A stretch of DNA of 64,000 nt from contig CAVRXH010000006.1 of the NCBI GenBank assembly GCA_963725175.1, positions 1,860,001 to 1,924,000 of the forward strand, read 5' to 3'. This document shows, piece by piece, positions 1-8,313 of this stretch. Numbering within the stretch: the stretch's first letter is position 1; each line of letters opens with the position of its first letter. Source of the stretch: DASUBV01 sp963725175 (GTDB lineage Bacteria; Actinomycetota; Actinomycetes; Streptosporangiales; Streptosporangiaceae). The notes under the pieces were generated by a model that did not search any database, was not told the DNA's origin, and saw only the letters and a list, made by a program, of their open reading frames with translations. Position numbers and translations under genes: made by a program.

Positions 1-282
1 TAGCACTAATAACCGCCAGCCGCCCGCGATCACGCGGCATTCCCGACTCCGCATTCCGCATTGCCGCACCAGTCCCGCTTGGTTCCCCGACCGCCTTACA
101 GGCTTCTCCCGCGACCTCATGACCCGCTTCCAACAGGCATAACCGCAGGTTGGATGCTGTTCTCCGATTATCACCGAAATATTTGCCCGTAGTTAAGAAA
201 GCTCTCAGAAATTGGCTTCGAATTCACTGAGAAGGCGCGCCTTTACACGCACGAGACGGCCAACTGCGCCATCATTCTGGCC
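1..282. other. Intergenic or gene-flank region with no recognised gene
   Basis: No reading frame here looks coding and stop codons occur in all frames near the left end. Bases about 150-240 are clearly less GC-rich than the surroundings, which fits a promoter region for the membrane protein that starts at 283. I could not pick a convincing -35/-10 pair. The gene to the left lies outside the window. Confidence 0.4.
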
Positions 283-1779
283 GTGGCCGCAATTCGCTTC
301 GTCGCGCATTTCCTAGTCCGGCACTGGGTATTCTCTGCCGCGTTCGCGGCCGGCCTGGCGCTGCGCCTGTGCACGATGCTCGGGTTCCCGCCGGCGATCT
401 GGTTCGCCGGCGACTCCATCACCTACGTGTCAAGCGCGCTGACGCACTCGCCGTCGCCGTCCCGGCAGTCCGGCTACTCGCTGCTGCTGATCGCGCTGGA
501 GCCGCTGCACAGCTTCGCCGTGGTGACGGGCGTCCAGCACCTGATGGGCCTGGCCATGGGGGCGGGCATCTACGCGGTCGCGCGCAAGCGCGGACTGCCG
601 CGCTGGGGCGCCGCCCTGGCCGCCGCGCCGGTGCTGCTCGACGCCTACGAGATCCAGCTAGAGCACGAGATCCTGCCGGACACCACGTTCGCGTTCTGCG
701 TGGTGGCGGCCGTGGTGCTGTTCTCCTGGTGGCGGACGGGCGGCCGACCGCTGTGGGCGTCCGCGGGCGCGGCCGGGCTGCTCGGCCTGTCGGCGGCGTG
801 CTGGCCGGTCGGGCTGCCGCTGCTCATCGTGCTGGTCGCGGTGCTGGCCAGCACCGGGGCGGGCTGGCGGGCCGTCACCGCGGCGGTGCTGGTCGGCGCG
901 GTGCCGCTGGCCATGTACCTGGCCTGGTATGCCAGGGAGCACGACCGGGTGGCGTTCAACACCGCCTCGGGCGACTTCCTGTGGTCGCGGACCATGACCT
1001 TCGCCAACTGCGCGATCATCAAGCCGCCGCCGGCCGAGCGGCCGCTGTGCCCCGATCAGCCCGCCGGGCGCAGGATGACGGCATCGCTGTGGCTGTGGGA
1101 GAAGCACAGCCCGCTGGCCCGGCTGGCCGCGCGGGACGGCGGACGATTCAGCGACACGACCAACGGCCTGGCCGGAAACTTCGCGAAACGGGCCATCGCG
1201 GCCCAGCCGCTCGGCTACGCGGGCGCGGTGCTCGACGGGTTCGCCGAGTCGTTCACCTGGGACCGGCCGCCGCGCCCGACTCCGCTGATGAGCGAGCGCT
1301 ACCAGTTCAGCCTCGCCACCCACGACTGGGACCACAAGCACGGCGTGCGGGCCGAGCAGATCGTCGAGGTACAGCGCGCCTACACCGGCGGGCACCTCGC
1401 CTTCACCAAGGCGATCCGGCCGTTCTCCGCGATCATGATCGGCTACCAGCGGGTCATGTACCTGCGCGGCACGATGACCGGCGTCCTGCTGCTGCTCGGC
1501 CTGGCCGGCCTGATCAGGAACTGGCGCGCGGGCGGCTGGCGGCGGCGCCGCGACTGGGGCGGGCCCGCGCTGCTGGCCTGGCTGGCGGGCCTGGCCATCC
1601 TGCTGGTGCCCGAGATGACCGCCGACTTCTCGCTTCGCTATGTGGTCCCGGCGGTGCCGGTCCTCTCGCTGGCGGCCGCGCTGGCCTTCCGCAGCCGGGC
1701 GGTCGCGCCGGTGGCCGGGCGGGTGCCGCGGCCGCGCGTTCCGGTCGAGATGGCACGAGCCGACATAAACTCCTTGTGA
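283..1779 (+). CDS. Multi-pass membrane protein, glycosyltransferase (GT39/ArnT-like) family
   Basis: A 498-residue protein with a GTG start and about nine to ten hydrophobic segments spread over its length. There is a long hydrophilic loop at about residues 225-360. The layout (first helix, then an extracytoplasmic loop containing a GDS motif near residue 43, then a helix ladder) resembles dolichyl/undecaprenyl-phosphate-sugar-dependent glycosyltransferases of the GT39/ArnT type. That family transfers sugars from a lipid carrier outside the membrane. The acceptor cannot be told from the sequence. The stop codon overlaps an in-frame ATG for the next gene, so the two may be translationally coupled. 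Family assignment rests on topology rather than a full motif match. Confidence 0.6.
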   Translation: MAAIRFVAHFLVRHWVFSAAFAAGLALRLCTMLGFPPAIWFAGDSITYVSSALTHSPSPSRQSGYSLLLIALEPLHSFAVVTGVQHLMGLAMGAGIYAVARKRGLPRWGAALAAAPVLLDAYEIQLEHEILPDTTFAFCVVAAVVLFSWWRTGGRPLWASAGAAGLLGLSAACWPVGLPLLIVLVAVLASTGAGWRAVTAAVLVGAVPLAMYLAWYAREHDRVAFNTASGDFLWSRTMTFANCAIIKPPPAERPLCPDQPAGRRMTASLWLWEKHSPLARLAARDGGRFSDTTNGLAGNFAKRAIAAQPLGYAGAVLDGFAESFTWDRPPRPTPLMSERYQFSLATHDWDHKHGVRAEQIVEVQRAYTGGHLAFTKAIRPFSAIMIGYQRVMYLRGTMTGVLLLLGLAGLIRNWRAGGWRRRRDWGGPALLAWLAGLAILLVPEMTADFSLRYVVPAVPVLSLAAALAFRSRAVAPVAGRVPRPRVPVEMARADINSL

Positions 1780-1844
1780 TGGTGAGGTTACCTAGAGAGA
1801 CGGACTCCAGCAGGCACGGTTCTGCCACTAGAGTCGTCCGTACT

Positions 1845-2870
1845 ATGACCGAATCCGGTTCGCCGCTGCCGCTGCTGTCGCGCTACGCCATCATGGTGGA
1901 CGTCGGCTACATCTACGCCGCCGCCGGCGAGCTGCTGTTCAGCGCCGCTTCCCGGCGCGAGTACCGGGTGGACGCCGACAACCTCATCCAGGCGCTGACC
2001 AAGAACGCGCAGGACCAGGTCAGGGGCGAGCTGCTGCGGATCTACTGGTACGACGCGGCCCGCGACCGGGTGCCGACCATCGACCAGCGGGTCATCGCCC
2101 AGATGCCGATGGTCAAGCTCCGGCTCGGCAACCTGAACGCCCGCGGCCAGCAGAAGGGCGTGGACGCGCAGATCAGGGCCGACATGGAGGCGCTGGCCCG
2201 GCACCGCGCGATCACCGACGCGATCCTGGTGGCAGGCGACGAGGACATGGTGCCCGCCGTGGAGGCGGCACAGGCCTACGGCGTGCGGGTACACCTGTGG
2301 GGCGTGGAGCCGCCGTACGGCACCAACCAGGCCGAGCGGCTGGTCTGGGAATCCGACACCGTGGACGTGCTGGAGCGGGGGTTCGTCGAGCCGTTCTTCG
2401 CCCGCCAGCTCACCGGCGAGCACGCCGGCCCGAGCCTCGCGGGACGGCCCGCCCCGGCGGCCCTGCCCGCCTCGGCATCGGCCACCGCGCCATCGCCGTC
2501 TCAGGTCTTCGGCGACCGGCCGGTGCCCCGGCAGCCGGCCCGCCCGGCGGTCGCGCCGGTGACGCACCTGCCGGCGGCCGTCAGCCACCTGCCCGCGGCC
2601 CGGCTCGGCCCGGACCGCGAGCGGGTCGAGGAGGCCGGCGAGCACGTGGCGCACCGGTGGATTCTCACCCGCGGCGAGGACAACATCAGGGACCTGCTGC
2701 CCGGCCCGATCCTGCCGCCGGTCATCGACAAGGAGCTGCTGGTCGACGCGGAGAAGGAGCTCGGGCTCTCACTGCGCGCCTACCAGGAGGCACGGGAGTG
2801 GCTGCGGGACGCGTTCTGGGAGCGGATCCACCGGGAGTTCGACATCGGCGTCGGGAAGTCGAAGGGTTGA
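1845..2870 (+). CDS. NYN/PIN-like domain protein (LabA/DUF88 type), putative nuclease
   Basis: A 341-residue protein. Residues about 14-165 form a NYN domain: an MVDVGY motif near residue 17, a KGVDAQIRADM segment near 103 and a VAGDEDMVPAV segment near 125. These supply the acidic residues that bind metal in PIN/NYN RNases. A Pro/Ala-rich linker (about 195-260) leads to a C-terminal helical segment of about 80 residues that may be a winged-helix-like partner domain. I chose the ATG at 1845. An in-frame ATG at 1779 overlaps the upstream stop and would add 22 residues. A TAGAGT box lies 10 bases before 1845, so a short-leader transcript is possible. RNase activity is inferred from the family; the target is unknown. 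Confidence 0.7.
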   Translation: MTESGSPLPLLSRYAIMVDVGYIYAAAGELLFSAASRREYRVDADNLIQALTKNAQDQVRGELLRIYWYDAARDRVPTIDQRVIAQMPMVKLRLGNLNARGQQKGVDAQIRADMEALARHRAITDAILVAGDEDMVPAVEAAQAYGVRVHLWGVEPPYGTNQAERLVWESDTVDVLERGFVEPFFARQLTGEHAGPSLAGRPAPAALPASASATAPSPSQVFGDRPVPRQPARPAVAPVTHLPAAVSHLPAARLGPDRERVEEAGEHVAHRWILTRGEDNIRDLLPGPILPPVIDKELLVDAEKELGLSLRAYQEAREWLRDAFWERIHREFDIGVGKSKG

Positions 2871-2918
2871 AGCGGCCGAAGGACTGGGCGGCCGAAGGAC
2901 TGAGCGGCCGAAGGACTG
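2871..2918. repeat. 16-bp tandem repeat, three copies
   Basis: Three head-to-tail copies of a 16-base unit (core GCGGCCGAAGGACTG), with one base changed in the middle copy, fill the gap between the NYN stop and the accE start. The repeat begins right after the NYN stop codon. Confidence 0.85.
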
Positions 2919-2939
2919 AGCGATGAAAGGCACGGGGCG

Positions 2940-3182
2940 ATGAGCGACCAGGCGAGGGGGGCCGCCGCTCGCGATGCCGGGCTGCGGATCACCGCAGGCC
3001 GGCCGACGCCGCAGGAGACGGCCGCCGTGATCGTCGTGCTGACCGCCCTGGCCGCCCGGACGGCTGCGGGCGGCGCCCCGGCGCGAGCCCCCCGTTCATC
3101 ATGGAACGACAGGTCTCGTGCGCTCCGCCAGGCGCTGCGGCCCGGCCCCGGCGCCTGGCGGGCCAGCGGCCTGCCCAGCTAG
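2940..3182 (+). CDS. accE: Acyl-CoA carboxylase epsilon subunit
   Basis: An 80-residue protein matching the small epsilon subunit of actinobacterial acyl-CoA carboxylases. It has the LRITAGRPTPQETAAVIVVL segment near residues 15-34, then a variable Ala-rich stretch, then the closing motif built on SWNDRSR...RPGPGAWRASGLP. Known family members stabilise the complex between the biotin-carrying alpha subunit and the carboxyltransferase beta subunit in malonyl- or methylmalonyl-CoA formation. The epsilon gene normally sits directly after the beta subunit gene. Here a NYN gene precedes it and peptidase E, on the other strand, separates it from the alpha subunit at 4111. No beta subunit is present in the window. 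Confidence 0.85.
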   Translation: MSDQARGAAARDAGLRITAGRPTPQETAAVIVVLTALAARTAAGGAPARAPRSSWNDRSRALRQALRPGPGAWRASGLPS

Positions 3183-3222
3183 CACTGCCCGGCTAGCACT
3201 GCCCGGCTAGCACTGCCCGGCT
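3181..3222. repeat. 14-bp tandem repeat at the end of accE
   Basis: Three perfect copies of AGCACTGCCCGGCT run from the accE stop codon into the stop codon of peptidase E on the other strand, with a partial copy just before. Each unit supplies an in-frame TAG on one strand and a CTA (TAG on the other strand). The two convergent genes therefore both end inside the repeat. Confidence 0.9.
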
Positions 3223-3973
3223 AGCTGCTCTCCCCCGGCACCTCGAACCGGGGCACATCGAACCGGGGCACGGCGGCCAGGTACTCGCTCAGGTCACTGC
3301 CGTCCGCGAGCTCTTTCCCGCCCGGTCGGTCGCGGGAGAACACCCTGGCCGTCAGTCCGCCGCCGAGCCAGGCCCGGTCCCCGCTGACCCGGATCCAGGC
3401 TCCCTCGCGCAGCCCGATCACCGGGACGTCGTTGCACTCCAGGAACTCCTCGATGCGGTCGGCCCTGGTCTCGCCCTGGTACCCGGCCGGCCCGGCATCG
3501 ATGTAATGCGCGTTGACCTGGAACGGGACCAGGCCGAGGGCGCGGAACGAGCCCGGCTGAACGATCGGCATGTCGTTGGTGGTGCGCAGGCTGGGGCAGG
3601 CCATGTTGGTGCCGGCGCTTGACCCGATGTAGGCGCGGCCGTCCCTGACCGCCTCGGGGATGGCAGTCCTTAGCCCGGTCCGCTCCAGCTCCGCGAGCAG
3701 TCGGAAGGAATTGCCGCCACCCGCGAACACCGCGTCGGCCTCCCGCGCCGCCCGCGCCGGGTCGCTCACCTGGTGCGCCCCGGTCACCGTCACGCTGAGC
3801 GGGGCAAGCGCCGCCGCGATCCGCTCGGTGTAGGCGTCGTGGGCGGCGGCGGCGAACGGGACGAACAGCAGCACGCCGCCGCGCGGCACCAGCTCGCCGA
3901 GCATGTCAAGGGCATGCTCCAGGTAGCCCCGGCCGGGGCTGACCGAGTTGGACAGCAGCAGCAGTTCCGCCAT
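3221..3973 (-). CDS. pepE: Peptidase E (alpha-aspartyl dipeptidase, S51)
   Basis: A 250-residue cytoplasmic dipeptidase that cleaves Asp-Xaa dipeptides. It follows the enterobacterial enzyme almost end to end. It starts MAELLLLSNS, has the nucleophile motif IGSSAGTN with Ser119, the conserved LRTTNDMPIV segment just after it, and a conserved histidine at 156 in FQVNAHY. These are the expected members of the catalytic apparatus. The open frame extends 26 codons upstream, but family alignment places the start at the MAEL methionine. It is convergent with accE and diverges from the carboxylase gene at 4111. Confidence 0.9.
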   Translation of the reverse strand: MAELLLLSNSVSPGRGYLEHALDMLGELVPRGGVLLFVPFAAAAHDAYTERIAAALAPLSVTVTGAHQVSDPARAAREADAVFAGGGNSFRLLAELERTGLRTAIPEAVRDGRAYIGSSAGTNMACPSLRTTNDMPIVQPGSFRALGLVPFQVNAHYIDAGPAGYQGETRADRIEEFLECNDVPVIGLREGAWIRVSGDRAWLGGGLTARVFSRDRPGGKELADGSDLSEYLAAVPRFDVPRFEVPGESS

Positions 3974-4110
3974 GTCGGCTCCCTGGGACCTGCCCGGCCC
4001 GCGCTCGCGGCACCGGCGGATTACTAGACTCCAGGGCAGTATCCCGTCCACAGCCTGAGTGGCGCGCCCGGATTTCCGGCGACCCGCGGCCGGCGGAAAG
4101 GAGTCAGGCT

Positions 4111-5892
4111 GTGCGCAAGGTGCTCATCGCCAACCGGGGCGAGATCGCCGTCCGGATCATCCGGGCCTGCCGGGATCACGGGCTCGCCAGCGTCGCCGTC
4201 TACGGCGAGCCCGACCTGGACGCGCTGCACGTCTCGATGGCCGACGAGGCCTATGCCCTGGGCGGCGCCACCGCCGCGGACAGCTACCTGGACATCGGCA
4301 GGATCCTCAAGGCCGCGGCGGACTCAGGGGCGGACGCCGTGCACCCCGGCTACGGGTTCCTGGCCGAGAACGCTGCCTTCGCCCGCGAGGTGATCGCCGC
4401 CGGGCTGACCTGGATCGGCCCGCCGCCAGCGGCGATCGACGCGCTGGGCGACAAGGTCAGCGCGCGGCAGATCGCCCGCTCGGTGGGGGCGCCGCTGGCG
4501 CCGGGCACCGACGGGCCGGTAGCCAGCGCGCGGGAGGCCGCGGAGTTCGCCGCCGAGCACGGGCTGCCGATCGCCATCAAGGCCGCCTTCGGCGGCGGCG
4601 GACGTGGCCTGCGGGTAGCCCGCACCGAGCAGGAGATCCCCGACCAGTTCGACTCGGCCGTCAGGGAGGCGGTGGCCGCCTTCGGCCGCGGCGAGTGCTT
4701 CGTGGAACGCTACCTGGACCGGCCCCGGCACGTGGAGACACAGTGCCTGGCCGACACGCACGGCAACGTGGTGATCGTGTCCACCAGGGACTGCTCGCTG
4801 CAGCGGCGGCACCAGAAGCTGGTGGAAGAGGCCCCCGCGCCGTTCCTCACCGCCGAGCAGGACAAGCTGCTGCGCGAGTCCTCTGCCGCGATCCTGCGCG
4901 CCGCCGGCTACACCGGCGCCGGCACCTGCGAGTTCCTGATCGGCCAGGACGGCACGGTGTCCTTCCTTGAGGTCAACACCCGGCTCCAGGTGGAGCATCC
5001 GGTCAGCGAGGAGGTCAGCGGCATCGACCTGGTGCGGGAGATGTTCCGCGTCGCCGAGGGCGAGCCGCTTGGCTTCACCGACCCGCCGCTGCGCGGGCAC
5101 TCCATCGAGTTCCGGGTCAACGCCGAGGACGCGGGCCGGGGCTTCCTGCCCGCCCCCGGCACGATCGCCGCGATGCGGCTGCCGTCGGGGCCTGGGGTGC
5201 GGCTGGACGCGGGGTACGCGGCCGGGATGACCGTCCCGCAGGCGTTCGACTCGCTGATCGCCAAGCTGATCGTGACCGGGACGAACCGGGAGCAGGCGCT
5301 GGAACGGTCCCGCCGGGCGCTGGCCGAGTTCCAGATCGACGGGATGCCCACCGTGCTGCCCTTCCACCGGCTCGTGGTGGACGATCCCGCGTTCGCCGGC
5401 CCGGACTCGCTTGACGTGCACACCCGGTGGATCGAGACCGAGTTCAGCGGCGAGATCGCGCCGTTCGCGGGTGCCGGGGCGGCGGACGGCGGCGGCGAGG
5501 ATCAGCCCCGTGAGCGGATCACGGTCGAGGTGGGCGGCAAGCGGCTGGAGGTCACCGTCCCGGCGAGCCTGTACCGGGCCGGGTCAGGGGCGGGGGCGGA
5601 GGCGGGCGGCGGCCGGGCGGCCGGTCGGCCACGGCGCGAGGGCCGCAGGGGCGCGGCGGCGGGCACGGTACCAGCCGGCAACGCGCTGGTCAGCCCGATG
5701 CAGGGCACGATCGTCAAGATCGTCGCCGCCGAGGGCCAGCAGGTGTCGGCGGGCGACACGATCGTGGTGCTTGAGGCCATGAAGATGGAGCAGCCGCTCA
5801 CCGCGCACCAGGATGGCACCGTCAGCGGGCTGACCGTGCAGGTCGGCCAGACGGTGGCGGCGGGCGCCGTCATCTGCCGGCTCGGCGAGTGA
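4111..5892 (+). CDS. Acetyl/propionyl-CoA carboxylase alpha subunit (biotin carboxylase + BCCP)
   Basis: A 593-residue biotin-dependent carboxylase alpha chain. Residues 1-115 are the biotin carboxylase N-domain (KVLIANRGEIAVRIIRA). The ATP-grasp domain follows, with a glycine-rich loop AAFGGGGRGLRV near 157-168 and the catalytic block EVNTRLQVEHP near 290. The C-domain ends near 445. A linker rich in Gly and Ala leads to the biotinyl carrier domain (about 525-593), with the biotinylated Lys558 in EAMKMEQPL. The enzyme makes carboxybiotin for malonyl- or methylmalonyl-CoA synthesis together with a beta subunit encoded elsewhere. The start is GTG with an AAAGGAG ribosome site eight bases upstream. 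The mutase at 12254 could act on the product of the propionyl-CoA reaction. Confidence 0.93.
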   Translation: MRKVLIANRGEIAVRIIRACRDHGLASVAVYGEPDLDALHVSMADEAYALGGATAADSYLDIGRILKAAADSGADAVHPGYGFLAENAAFAREVIAAGLTWIGPPPAAIDALGDKVSARQIARSVGAPLAPGTDGPVASAREAAEFAAEHGLPIAIKAAFGGGGRGLRVARTEQEIPDQFDSAVREAVAAFGRGECFVERYLDRPRHVETQCLADTHGNVVIVSTRDCSLQRRHQKLVEEAPAPFLTAEQDKLLRESSAAILRAAGYTGAGTCEFLIGQDGTVSFLEVNTRLQVEHPVSEEVSGIDLVREMFRVAEGEPLGFTDPPLRGHSIEFRVNAEDAGRGFLPAPGTIAAMRLPSGPGVRLDAGYAAGMTVPQAFDSLIAKLIVTGTNREQALERSRRALAEFQIDGMPTVLPFHRLVVDDPAFAGPDSLDVHTRWIETEFSGEIAPFAGAGAADGGGEDQPRERITVEVGGKRLEVTVPASLYRAGSGAGAEAGGGRAAGRPRREGRRGAAAGTVPAGNALVSPMQGTIVKIVAAEGQQVSAGDTIVVLEAMKMEQPLTAHQDGTVSGLTVQVGQTVAAGAVICRLGE

Positions 5893-5903
5893 GGAGGCCG
5901 GTC

Positions 5904-6260
5904 ATGGCCAGGATTCCGGGGGATCCGGGCGCGGCCGGGTACCTGAGGTTCGCGGTCGGCTTCCGGCTGCCGGCCAGGAACGTGGACTGGGTCAGGCACG
6001 AGCTGACCGACGCGGGCTGGCGCGGCCGGACCGTGTTCCGGCACCTGGCGGTGATCGTGCCGGTCTGCGCGATCCTCGCCACGCTCGCCGGCGTGCTGTC
6101 GCCGGCCCCGCTGTGGCTGATCCTGATGACAATCGCGCTGATCCTGTCCGGCAGCATCTTCACGGTCGCCGCCTACGCCGACGACATCAGGGCCTCCCGG
6201 CTTCGCCAGCACGGCCTGGACGTGCCCGACGACCCCGACCTCGGGCACCCCTCGCACTAG
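5904..6260 (+). CDS. Small two-helix membrane protein (DUF5313-like)
   Basis: A 118-residue protein with an N-terminal segment YLRFAVGFRLPARNVDWV, then a WRGRTVFRHL stretch, and two hydrophobic helices at about residues 46-66 and 70-92. The C-terminus is polar. This layout resembles DUF5313 family proteins of actinobacteria; the family assignment is from memory and tentative. I chose the ATG at 5904 because GAGGAGG lies seven bases upstream. A GTG at 5889 overlapping the previous stop is the alternative. It follows the carboxylase closely and could share its transcript. No function is known to me. Confidence 0.65.
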   Translation: MARIPGDPGAAGYLRFAVGFRLPARNVDWVRHELTDAGWRGRTVFRHLAVIVPVCAILATLAGVLSPAPLWLILMTIALILSGSIFTVAAYADDIRASRLRQHGLDVPDDPDLGHPSH

Positions 6261-6281
6261 GGGCTGGTTTGCGGGCTGGCC

Positions 6282-7661
6282 CTAAGGGCTCGCGGGCCGC
6301 ATCAGCTTGCGGGCGGCCTCGGTCAGGCTGCCGGACAGCGACGGGTAGACCGCGAAGGTGTGCGCGATCTGGTCCACGGTCAGCATCTGCTCCACGGCGA
6401 GCGAGACCGCCAGGATCAGCTCGCTGGCCCGCGGCGCGACGATCACGCCGCCCAGCACCGCGCCGCCGCTGCGCCGGGCGAACAGCTTGACGAACCCGTC
6501 GGAGAAGCCCTGCATCTTGGCCCGCGCGTTGGTGTCAAGCGGCAGCTTCACCACGACGGCCTCGGCTTCGCCGGAGGCGACGGCCTGCTCGGTGACCCCG
6601 ACGGTGGCGATCTCCGGCTCGGTGAAGATCGTCGCCGCCACATGGCTGAGCCGCAGCGGCGCGACCGCCTCGCCCAGCGCGTGCCACATGGCGATCCGGC
6701 CCTGCATGGCGGCTACCGAGGCGAGCATCTGCACGCCGGTGCAGTCCCCGGCCGCGTAGACGCCGGGGACCGAGGTCCGCGACACCCGGTCCACCGGGAT
6801 GAACCCGCGGCTGTCCACGGCCACGCCGTGCTCGGCCAGGCCAAGGCCGGTGGTGCTGGGCACCATCCCCACCGTCATCAGGCAGTGCGAGCCGCGGATC
6901 ACCCGCCCGTCTGACAGGTGCACCGCCACCCCGTCGCCGTCCCGCCGGACTTCCTCCGCCCGGGACCGGCTCAGCACCGTCATGCCGCGGCGGCGGAACA
7001 CCTCCTCGACCACGACGGCGGCGTCGGCGTCCTCCTGAGGCAGCACGTGCTCGCGCGAGGAGACCAGGGTCACCCGCGAGCCCAGGGCCTGGTAGGCGCC
7101 GGCGAACTCGGCCCCGGTGACTCCCGAGCCCACCACGATCAGCTCCGGCGGCAGCTCGGGCAGGTCGTAGAGCTGACGCCAGGTCAGGATCCGCTCGCCG
7201 TCCGGCTCGGCGCCTGGCAGCACCCGAGGCTGCGCGCCGGTGGCGATGAGCACCGCGTCCGCGGCGATCTCCCGGTCCCCCGCGGCGACAACCCGGCGGC
7301 CTGTCAGCCGGGCCGTCCCGCTGATCACCTCGACGCCCTCGGCGCACAGCCGGGTGGCCACGTCGGCGGACTGGGCGCGAGCCAGCGTCAGCACCCTGGC
7401 ATACAGCAGCCCGGCGTCCACGGCGGCGCGCGGCACGCTGGCCTGGATGCCCAGGGCGGGCGCGTCCGCCAGCGCGGCCATCAGGCCGGAGGTGGCGATC
7501 AGCGTCTTGGACGGCACGCAGTCGGTCAGCACGCACGCGCCGCCAAGGCCATCACGCTCGATGACGGTGACGGCGGCGCCGAGCTGGGCGGCGACCAGCG
7601 CGGCCTCGTAGCCCCCCGGCCCGCCGCCGATGATCGCGATCCTCGCCTGGGCCTGGCTCAC
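6282..7661 (-). CDS. lpdA: NAD(P)H-quinone dehydrogenase, LpdA-type flavoprotein disulfide reductase
   Basis: A 459-residue FAD/NAD(P)-binding protein. The FAD fold opens with IAIIGGGPGGYEAAL, and the NAD(P) fold has VVGSGVTGAEFAGAYQALG near residue 180. A TSVPGVYAAGDCTG motif and a C-terminal dimerisation domain follow. It resembles mycobacterial LpdA (Rv3303c family), which reduces quinones and lacks lipoamide activity. As in that family, the C-terminal His-Glu pair of true lipoamide dehydrogenases is absent; the segment reads AVYPSLSGSLTEA. Unusually, both redox cysteines (Cys43 and Cys48, GGACVLTDCVPSK) are present, whereas I recall the first being Ala in the mycobacterial protein. It converges with the small membrane gene, leaving only 21 bases between stops. 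Confidence 0.88.
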   Translation of the reverse strand: MSQAQARIAIIGGGPGGYEAALVAAQLGAAVTVIERDGLGGACVLTDCVPSKTLIATSGLMAALADAPALGIQASVPRAAVDAGLLYARVLTLARAQSADVATRLCAEGVEVISGTARLTGRRVVAAGDREIAADAVLIATGAQPRVLPGAEPDGERILTWRQLYDLPELPPELIVVGSGVTGAEFAGAYQALGSRVTLVSSREHVLPQEDADAAVVVEEVFRRRGMTVLSRSRAEEVRRDGDGVAVHLSDGRVIRGSHCLMTVGMVPSTTGLGLAEHGVAVDSRGFIPVDRVSRTSVPGVYAAGDCTGVQMLASVAAMQGRIAMWHALGEAVAPLRLSHVAATIFTEPEIATVGVTEQAVASGEAEAVVVKLPLDTNARAKMQGFSDGFVKLFARRSGGAVLGGVIVAPRASELILAVSLAVEQMLTVDQIAHTFAVYPSLSGSLTEAARKLMRPASP

Positions 7662-7791
7662 GGTGCCCCATTCTGTCGTACCAGTTCTGTCGTACCAGGC
7701 CGGGGTGCTCGCGCCTGGGCCGTCACCGTGCCGTCAGCCGTCACCCTGGTACGCCCGCGCGCCGCGCGCTGGCCCCCTACGCTTGGCAATC

Positions 7792-8244
7792 GTGGCGATA
7801 TACGCGGCCTACGGCAGCAACATGGACCCGGCGCAGATGGCAGGGCGCTGCCCGCACTCGCCGCAGCGCGGCACCGGCTGGCTGGAGGGCTGGCGGCTGA
7901 CCTTCGGCGGCGCGGACCTGTCCTTGGAGGGCGCGCTCGGCACCGTGGTGGAGGACGGCGACGAGCGGGTCTTCGTGGCGCTGTATGACCTCACCGAGGC
8001 CGACGAGGCGGCGCTGGACAGCTGGGACGGCGCTACGCTCGGCTACTACCGCAAGCTCAAGGTCCGGGTGGCGACGCTGGACGGCGACGTGCTGGCCTGG
8101 CTGTACGTGATCAACGCCTACGAGGGCGGCCTGCCGTCCGCCAGGTACCTGGGCATCATGGCCGACGCGGCCGAGGCTGCGGGCGCGCCGGCCGACTACG
8201 TGGCCGACCTGCGCACCCGCCCGTGCACGTCGGTCGGCCCCTGA
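7792..8244 (+). CDS. Gamma-glutamylcyclotransferase-like (AIG2/GGCT fold) protein
   Basis: A 150-residue protein with the GGCT-family opening AIYAAYGSNMDPAQM, where the YGSN loop binds the glutamyl carboxylate. Later come LEGWRLTFGG, a GTVVEDGDERVFVALYDL strand pair and a DSWDGATLGYYRK segment matching the E-x-G-Y-R-type region of these enzymes. The family forms 5-oxoproline from gamma-glutamyl compounds, though many bacterial members are of unknown substrate. The most sensible start is GTG at 7792; a TTG three codons upstream is possible. A YbdK-type gamma-glutamyl ligase gene lies 3 kb away, but I see no direct link. Confidence 0.8.
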   Translation: MAIYAAYGSNMDPAQMAGRCPHSPQRGTGWLEGWRLTFGGADLSLEGALGTVVEDGDERVFVALYDLTEADEAALDSWDGATLGYYRKLKVRVATLDGDVLAWLYVINAYEGGLPSARYLGIMADAAEAAGAPADYVADLRTRPCTSVGP

Positions 8245-8265
8245 CCTGCTGTTCCGGCTCGCCGG

Positions 8266-8283
8266 CCTCAACCGCGGTTGAGA
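8266..8283. promoter_or_regulatory. Probable SoxR box (operator) upstream of soxR
   Basis: The 16-base sequence CTCAACCGCGGTTGAG (8267-8282) is a perfect palindrome and lies inside CCTCAA...TTGAGA. This is close to the known SoxR operator pattern CCTCAA-N-TTGAGG. It sits 31 bases before the soxR ATG. A TTGAGA (8278-8283) at its right edge and TAGCCT (8302-8307) could be -35 and -10 with an 18-base spacer, giving a nearly leaderless soxR message. Autoregulation of soxR is my inference. Confidence 0.7.
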
Positions 8284-8313
8284 TCAGGGCAGGCGCAGGG
8301 CTAGCCTGCGCCC

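Noticed and set aside
369..1844. Long plus-strand open frame fused upstream of the NYN gene
   Set aside because: It is the shadow of the membrane protein in another frame: Arg/Ala/Gly-rich, with no family features. Only the part from 1779 or 1845 onward is real.
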